Of a stretch of DNA of 64,000 nucleotides, positions 58,582 to 64,000 are shown one piece after another. Location: the NCBI GenBank assembly GCA_947448625.1, contig CANFOT010000003.1, forward strand, positions 61,860-125,859, read 5' to 3'. Under the pieces are notes generated by a model. The model had not been told where the DNA came from and searched no databases. It saw only the letters and a program-made list of their open reading frames with translations. Both the position numbers and the translations under genes were made by a program. The number at the start of each line of letters is the position of its first letter. Position 1 is the stretch's first letter. Source of the stretch: Burkholderiaceae bacterium (GTDB taxonomy: Bacteria > Pseudomonadota > Gammaproteobacteria > Burkholderiales > Burkholderiaceae).

Positions 58582-59538
58582 TTAGAAGCTAGCTGCAAGA
58601 CCAATAGAAGTACCTCGGACGTTCTGCCCAAATTGATATCGAAACACCAATCTCACCCTGCTGAAAATGGGGTCTGATGCACTTCGATCAATCTCCACAC
58701 CAGTACCTACGGAGGAGAGGGAATCAAATCCCAGGGCGCCACGCAGTTGACCAAGAAACTCGGTATGCGCCACTTCAAATACAGCGCGCAATGGTCTCTC
58801 TAGTACTGTTAGTGGAGTCGGGTATCTGGCTCTAGCCCACAGGCCTACACTTTTAGAATCTGCAGAACCTTGAACGGCGGCAGAGGTATCAAAGGTATTG
58901 ATGGCGATATTGGTGTAGCGCAACTCAACATCGTATTCACGCTCGGGTTTGTAGTCCTCGTAATCGAGCATCAATGAGCCGCCAGCGCCATAGGCATTCA
59001 TGCGACCTTTGTTTAGAAACTGCAAATCTGTGCCGGTGTTATTTTGAATATAGCGACCTGCAATTGAAAGATCACTCTCTACGTGACCAAGCATGATGTT
59101 GGCAATCGGACGAATACGTAAGTTATCTGTTAGCGGGAAGTCCCAGCCAATGCCGCCTGTGCCCGTAATGCCATTCCAATGTACGGGCACTGTGACACCA
59201 GTGCTACCAATGCCATCAGTAAATGTTGGGTTATAGCGATTAATAGCAATTGTGCCCTCGAGGTAGAGTGGGAAGTTGGCGCTAACGCGATCGCCACCCC
59301 CAAGAGAAATCATCTGTAAATTTGGGTTGTCCCCACCTTTATCGGTGATTGAGAGAGACCCAGTAGTGACATCGGGAGTGAGTGAGTAACCCGTGATAGT
59401 CATGAACGCATCGGTGCGTTTCTTGAGGAAATTATTCGCTGTCGCAGAGTATTGGCTGGTCTGCGCATAAGCTTGTTGCGCCAGCATCGAAAGTGCCAGG
59501 GCGATCAAGACCTTAAGAAGGGCTGGGAAGGATTTCAT
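58582..59538 (-). CDS. Outer-membrane beta-barrel protein (solitary autotransporter-barrel-like)
   Basis: Signal peptide (...AQQAYA); alternating amphipathic strands; ends GTSIGLAASF. Confidence 0.65.
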   Translation of the reverse strand: MKSFPALLKVLIALALSMLAQQAYAQTSQYSATANNFLKKRTDAFMTITGYSLTPDVTTGSLSITDKGGDNPNLQMISLGGGDRVSANFPLYLEGTIAINRYNPTFTDGIGSTGVTVPVHWNGITGTGGIGWDFPLTDNLRIRPIANIMLGHVESDLSIAGRYIQNNTGTDLQFLNKGRMNAYGAGGSLMLDYEDYKPEREYDVELRYTNIAINTFDTSAAVQGSADSKSVGLWARARYPTPLTVLERPLRAVFEVAHTEFLGQLRGALGFDSLSSVGTGVEIDRSASDPIFSRVRLVFRYQFGQNVRGTSIGLAASF

Positions 59539-59596
59539 AAATAAGTTGCACCGAATCCTAAATCAATTACCCTTGCTTGAGAAGTTAGCCCTAGGG

Positions 59597-60511
59597 CTAG
59601 CCTCGAAGTTTTTCTTTCAGCGCTGCCATCTGCTCTTGGGCCGCCACTTCACCAGCTAGGATCGCCGCATTTCTAGATTTGAAGTCACCGCCACTCATTT
59701 GCTTGAGATGGGGGGTAATCACGATATCCGCACTCTTGAGCTCGTACTGATTAATGCTTCGCTGCATGATGGATATAGTCTGTTGCATTACACCAAAGGT
59801 TCCACTGGCATCTTGATGCACGGGCTCTGAGGAGATGTTGACTGCAATAACAAGCGTTGCGCCCATCTGCCTTGCATAGCTTGCTGGGACAGGGGCGACT
59901 AAGCCACCATCGACATATTCTTTACCGCTAATGACGGCCGGCTGAAAGACGCCCGGGACGCTACATGAAGCGCGCACTGCCAGACCGGTATTGCCAGATC
60001 GAAACAAAACCCCCTTACCCGATTGCAATTCTGTTGCCACAATTCCCAAGGGGATGCGCATTTGTTCAATGGATTTATTTTGCACTTCACGATTGATCAT
60101 GTTTTGAAGTGCATCGCCCTTAATTAGGCCACCAAATTTTCCAGCGAAAGGGAGTCCCCAGTCGGCAATGGTTGCTTCATCGAGATTGAGGGCGAGTCGG
60201 TTCAGGTCATTGCCGGTTGCACCAGAGGCAAGCAATGCAGCAATGACGCTGCCAGCACTACTGCCCACCACAATATCCGGCCGAATGCCCTGGGCTTCTA
60301 AGGCCTTAATGACGCCTACATGGGCAAAACCTCGGGCAGCACCTGCCCCTAAGGCAAGGCCAATGACGGGCTTGCGACTGCTGATTAAGCTGCATCCAAT
60401 CAGGCTAGAGCCCCCAATAAGAGACCCCAAACCAAGACCTAGGCTCAAAAAACGGCGTCTTGTATCGATTGTGGAGGGCAAAAGCGGGGTTTGGGCTGTA
60501 ATCTCATGCAT
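59597..60511 (-). CDS. Patatin-like phospholipase with Tat/lipoprotein-type signal
   Basis: GLALGAGAARGFAHVGVIKALE; VGSSAGSVIAALLASG (GxSxG); YVDGGLVAPVPA (DGG); start chosen at MHEITAQT. Confidence 0.9.
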   Translation of the reverse strand: MHEITAQTPLLPSTIDTRRRFLSLGLGLGSLIGGSSLIGCSLISSRKPVIGLALGAGAARGFAHVGVIKALEAQGIRPDIVVGSSAGSVIAALLASGATGNDLNRLALNLDEATIADWGLPFAGKFGGLIKGDALQNMINREVQNKSIEQMRIPLGIVATELQSGKGVLFRSGNTGLAVRASCSVPGVFQPAVISGKEYVDGGLVAPVPASYARQMGATLVIAVNISSEPVHQDASGTFGVMQQTISIMQRSINQYELKSADIVITPHLKQMSGGDFKSRNAAILAGEVAAQEQMAALKEKLRG

Positions 60512-60702
60512 ATGGCTATTGTATTGAGCCTCCCTTATAATGGCCAAACAGTAAGCGAAAAGACTTCGTTTCAGCGCGGGTAACCCTCCTATATAGATTT
60601 CTGGAGTTGAATTGCCCGTAGTAGCTAAAGAACACCACCAACCCATTACTGAAATACATTTTTTATAGCCTCATCAGGTCATTACCTGGTAGCCCGAATT
60701 TT

Positions 60703-61491
60703 ATGGATGATCACAATAAACGCGTAATTGAAGCAGCCCTCTTGTGCGCGCAAGAACCACTGACAGTTGCTGATCTGACGCGATTATTTGCTGAAGACAT
60801 CGCCCCTGGCGAGATTGATGATGCTCTATTAGAGCTTCAAAAAGCCTGGGAAGATAAAGGCATGGAGTTGGTGCATATTGCAACTGGCTGGCGTTTTCAG
60901 AGTCGTTTGGCGATGCGTGAATACCTCGATCGCTTGACTCCAGAAAAACCACCGAAGTATTCTCGTGCGGTGATGGAAACCTTGGCGATCATTGCCTATC
61001 GTCAGCCGGTTACCCGTGGCGAGATCGAAGAGATTCGTGGCGTTGCTGTGAGTAGCAACGTGATGAAGCAGTTAGAAGATCGTGGTTGGGTTGAGGTTAT
61101 CGGTCATAAAGAGACCGTTGGTCGGCCAGGTTTATATGCCACCACCAAACAATTTCTAGATGACTTGAGCCTTACGAATTTACAGAGCTTGCCAATGCTG
61201 GAAGATGCTGCGCCAATGGCTGCAGCAGAGCAGTTAGGGCAGGCGGTAATGGAGTTTGATCCAAGTGCCACTGTTGAAACAGTTATCGAGTTGGATGAAA
61301 ACGGTCAACCCATCATTCAGTCAACAGGTGAAGAGCTGCTCAATGAAGAATTCATCAGCGAAGATGTTGTTATTGAGATCGACGAAGTTGTTGTAGTAGA
61401 GGCTGCTGATGACGAAATCAATGAAGAGATAAGTGAAGCAGTAGAAGAAGTTACCCCAGAGTCTGAAGATAAATCAGCCGAACAAAAATAA
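60703..61491 (+). CDS. scpB: Segregation and condensation protein ScpB
   Basis: EAALLCAQEPLTVADLTRLF...; AVMETLAIIAYRQPVTRGEIEEIRGVAVSSNVMKQLEDRGWVEVIGHKETVGRPGLYATT. Confidence 0.95.
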   Translation: MDDHNKRVIEAALLCAQEPLTVADLTRLFAEDIAPGEIDDALLELQKAWEDKGMELVHIATGWRFQSRLAMREYLDRLTPEKPPKYSRAVMETLAIIAYRQPVTRGEIEEIRGVAVSSNVMKQLEDRGWVEVIGHKETVGRPGLYATTKQFLDDLSLTNLQSLPMLEDAAPMAAAEQLGQAVMEFDPSATVETVIELDENGQPIIQSTGEELLNEEFISEDVVIEIDEVVVVEAADDEINEEISEAVEEVTPESEDKSAEQK

Positions 61492-61497
61492 TTATTA

Positions 61498-63258
61498 ATG
61501 ACAAGTCATAACGAAAACGATTCATCCCCGATTAAACCTACATCGGATAATTCCTCTGGCTCTGAGTCTGCATCCAGTCATGCAGATGGCGCGAAAGGCG
61601 AAGGGCGTGAAGGCGGTCAACGCCGTCCACGCCGTCAGGGCGCTGGTGCTAGCAAGCATCCTTTTAATAAGAAACGTCCATTCAATAAGGATCGGCCTCG
61701 TCGCGAGGGTGGTGAGTCTAGTGGCTCACGCGAAGGTGGCAATAATCAAGCAACTAAGATTGCGCCGAATCCAGCTGAGAGCGAGGCTTTATTCGCATCG
61801 GTGGTTTCTGGAGAATTCGATGCTGCCTTAGACGCGCCTGAAGCAATGGAAGTTAAAAATCCTGACGGCCTGAATGAGAGTGAGATTTCTCATCAAACTG
61901 GTGCCGAGCGTCGCGCACAACGCGTGCGTCATGACGATGATGCGGACATGCCTAGCGACGATGAGATGAGTAGTTTGCAATTTGCAAATATTGATGATTT
62001 GCCGCTCAGCTTGCGTGATGAAGTTTGGTCCGATCTAGATGGTTTGGACGACGATGCTGACGACGAAGATACGGTGAAGTTGCACAAGGTGTTAGCTGAT
62101 GTTGGCATGGGTTCACGTCGCGACATGGAGGACTTGATTATCCAGGGGCGCGTTTCTGTGAATGGTCTGCCAGCACATATTGGCCAACGCATTGGACCGA
62201 CTGATCAGGTGCGCATTAACGGCAAGCAAGTTCATCGCAAGATTCAGACTAAGCCGCCACGCGTAATCATGTATCACAAGCCTGCAGGCGAAATCGTGAG
62301 TCAGTCTGATCCAGAGGGTCGTCCAACGGTATTTGATCGTTTGCCAAAACCACGCCAAGGGCGCTGGATTGCGGTAGGACGTTTGGACTTCAACACTGAA
62401 GGTCTATTGTTATTCACCACTTCTGGCGAGTTAGCGAACCGCTTAATGCATCCCCGTTACGGCGTCGAGCGTGAATACGCTGTTCGTATTCTGGGTGAGC
62501 TGAGCCAGGAAAATACCGCTCTACTAAAGAGTGGTATTACCTTGGATGATGGCCAAGCCAAATTCTTGCGTCTCTCCATGGGTGGCGGTGACGGCGCAAA
62601 CCGTTGGTACCACGTTGCCTTGACTGAGGGCCGTAACCGCGAGGTTCGCCGCATGTTTGAGGCAGTTGGCCATACTGTTTCTCGCTTGCTCCGTACGCGT
62701 TATGGCATGTTTTTGCTCCCTCCACGCTTGAGGCGGGGTAAATGGGAGGAGATTGAGGCCGGCGGCATCTATAACTTGATGAAGTCTGTGGGCTTAAAAA
62801 TGCCACAGCCGCAAGATAAGGGTCGCAATCCGAATGCACAGGGTCGCGATCGTAATCCTGCTTCTGGTGGGGATTTTCAGCCTGATCCAATGCAAACCTC
62901 GGTTTCTTATTGGGGCTCTCGTGATGCTTTGACTCAGGCCAGTGGCCATGGAGCGCTAACGCATCAGAGTAGGGCTGGCAAACCTGGTGGCGGTGGTTCG
63001 AGCGAAGGTCGAGGGCCTTTCCGTGGCCGCACCCAGGGTGGTCGTCCTGGCGCAGGTGGTCAGGGTGGTCAAGGCGGAGGCCAAGGAGGCCAGGGTCAAA
63101 ACCGCAATAAAGGTAAGAAAGTCCATCACGGGCAGTCCGCTTTTGTGACGGCAAGCCCTCAAAATCCTGGAAACGGCCCTAAAAGAGGCGCACCAAAAGG
63201 GCGCAAACCTTTCAATAAAGGCCCTAGAAAACCCCGAAATCCAAGCGAAAGCTTCTGA
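61498..63258 (+). CDS. rluB: 23S rRNA pseudouridine synthase RluB-type with long low-complexity N- and C-termini
   Basis: S4 domain ([30 protein letters not shown]), [14 protein letters not shown] catalytic motif, [27 protein letters not shown]. Confidence 0.93.
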   Translation: MTSHNENDSSPIKPTSDNSSGSESASSHADGAKGEGREGGQRRPRRQGAGASKHPFNKKRPFNKDRPRREGGESSGSREGGNNQATKIAPNPAESEALFASVVSGEFDAALDAPEAMEVKNPDGLNESEISHQTGAERRAQRVRHDDDADMPSDDEMSSLQFANIDDLPLSLRDEVWSDLDGLDDDADDEDTVKLHKVLADVGMGSRRDMEDLIIQGRVSVNGLPAHIGQRIGPTDQVRINGKQVHRKIQTKPPRVIMYHKPAGEIVSQSDPEGRPTVFDRLPKPRQGRWIAVGRLDFNTEGLLLFTTSGELANRLMHPRYGVEREYAVRILGELSQENTALLKSGITLDDGQAKFLRLSMGGGDGANRWYHVALTEGRNREVRRMFEAVGHTVSRLLRTRYGMFLLPPRLRRGKWEEIEAGGIYNLMKSVGLKMPQPQDKGRNPNAQGRDRNPASGGDFQPDPMQTSVSYWGSRDALTQASGHGALTHQSRAGKPGGGGSSEGRGPFRGRTQGGRPGAGGQGGQGGGQGGQGQNRNKGKKVHHGQSAFVTASPQNPGNGPKRGAPKGRKPFNKGPRKPRNPSESF

Positions 63259-63285
63259 TTTTGATGGGTTTTCCTCTAAATCGGC

Positions 63286-63407
63286 TATAATTTTGGTCTT
63301 ACAGCAGTTCGCTGCTGTTTTAAGTGGTTACCGACTGATGTTGCGATCAACGTAAGTCGGCCTGTTCTGAATTTCGAGAATATGGGCTTTGAAGCCCATT
63401 TTTTTTT
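63286..63407 (+). ncRNA. Candidate structured 5' leader/attenuator of rimP-nusA operon (promoter -10, hairpins, terminator)
   Basis: TATAAT at 63286; CAGCAGttcGCTGCTG hairpin; CCGACT...AGTCGG pairing; ATGGGCTTtgAAGCCCAT + T9. Confidence 0.5.
63382..63407 (+). terminator. Rho-independent terminator upstream of rimP
   Basis: ATGGGCTTtgAAGCCCATTTTTTTTT. Confidence 0.8.
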
Positions 63408-63431
63408 GCCGTTTTAGATTGAAGGGTTGTC

Positions 63432-63923
63432 GTGAAAGATCAGCGGATTATTTCTGCAGAGGTAGAAAACCTTGGTTACGCGCTAGTAGATATCGAGCGT
63501 GAAGCCGGCGGTTTGCTGCGTGTCACGATTGAAAACCCCGATTATGAGCGCCTGATTAATGTCCAGGATTGCGAAAAGGTAAGTCACCAACTGAGTTACA
63601 CCTTACCAGTTGAAAACATTCCTTTTGAGCGTCTAGAGATTTCCTCTCCTGGTCTAGATCGCCCTGTTAAATCAGCGGCTGATTACGAGCGTTTTGCTGG
63701 AATGGAAGTGGATTTGAAGTTGCGTGTTGCCGTTGGCGATCGCAAGAAGTTTCGTGGTGTGTTGCAAGGTTTGCTGAGCGGTGAGTTGGATTCGCCTGAC
63801 GCGAAATTTGGTTTGTTGTTTGAAGGTGCCGATGGCACCGAGTCTCAATTGGAGTTTTCTTTAGCCGAGGTCGATAAGACTCGGTTGGTCCCTGTTATTG
63901 ATTTCAAAGGAAGAAAGTCATGA
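63432..63923 (+). CDS. rimP: Ribosome maturation factor RimP
   Basis: LGYALVDIEREAGGLLRVTIENPD; VSHQLSYTLPVENIPFERLEISSPGLDRPVKSAADYERFAG. Confidence 0.96.
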   Translation: MKDQRIISAEVENLGYALVDIEREAGGLLRVTIENPDYERLINVQDCEKVSHQLSYTLPVENIPFERLEISSPGLDRPVKSAADYERFAGMEVDLKLRVAVGDRKKFRGVLQGLLSGELDSPDAKFGLLFEGADGTESQLEFSLAEVDKTRLVPVIDFKGRKS

Positions 63924-64000
63924 GCCGAGAAGTTCTCATGTTGGCAGACGCCTTAGCGCGTGAAAAGAACGTAGATCAAGCGATTGTGTTTGAGGCGCTA
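63920..64000 (+). CDS. nusA: Transcription termination/antitermination protein NusA, N-terminal fragment
   Basis: ATG overlaps rimP stop (ATGA); MSREVLMLADALAREKNVDQAIVFEAL. Confidence 0.9.
   Translation, partial: MSREVLMLADALAREKNVDQAIVFEAL

Noticed and set aside
62537-63154. 205-aa ORF opposite rluB
   Set aside because: Antisense to the conserved RluB core and its low-complexity tail; composition (His/Pro/Ser-rich) is not protein-like.

Overview
The window looks like a contiguous stretch of a freshwater betaproteobacterial (Burkholderiales, Polynucleobacter-like) chromosome. The taxon is inferred from gene content and protein style, not searched. It holds about 60 densely packed CDSs, one tRNA-Ser(CGA), and no rRNA, CRISPR array, transposase or prophage that I could recognise. 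Housekeeping blocks sit at both ends: ftsK(partial)-lolA-serS-tRNASer-recQ on the left and scpB-rluB-rimP-nusA(partial) on the right. In between are: an iron(III) ABC transporter with a Fur-box-like site; hemN and ompW with two perfect FNR/Anr boxes; uup; cbpAM; a sugar-acid-type catabolic block (UxaA-like dehydratase, enolase-superfamily enzyme, SMP-30 lactonase, GntR regulator, two dehydrogenases, two Bug/TctC receptors); fccAB-like flavocytochrome c; an overlapping glycosyltransferase/sialidase/membrane-protein trio; a TctC-CitE-MmgE/PrpD-MaoC operon; fabI-chrA; and yejABEF. The observations most worth a second look are: an NlpC/P60 protein whose catalytic Cys position reads Gly; a histone-H1-like Lys/Ala tail fused to a globular domain; an overlapping YaeQ-PIN two-nuclease-fold gene pair; the ArnT-like/sialidase/membrane-protein trio; the C5-dicarboxylate-like operon; a structured leader with terminator before rimP-nusA; and a perfect 12-bp inverted repeat inside the yggT 3' end. 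No searches or computations were run. Family assignments rest on motif and sequence recognition.
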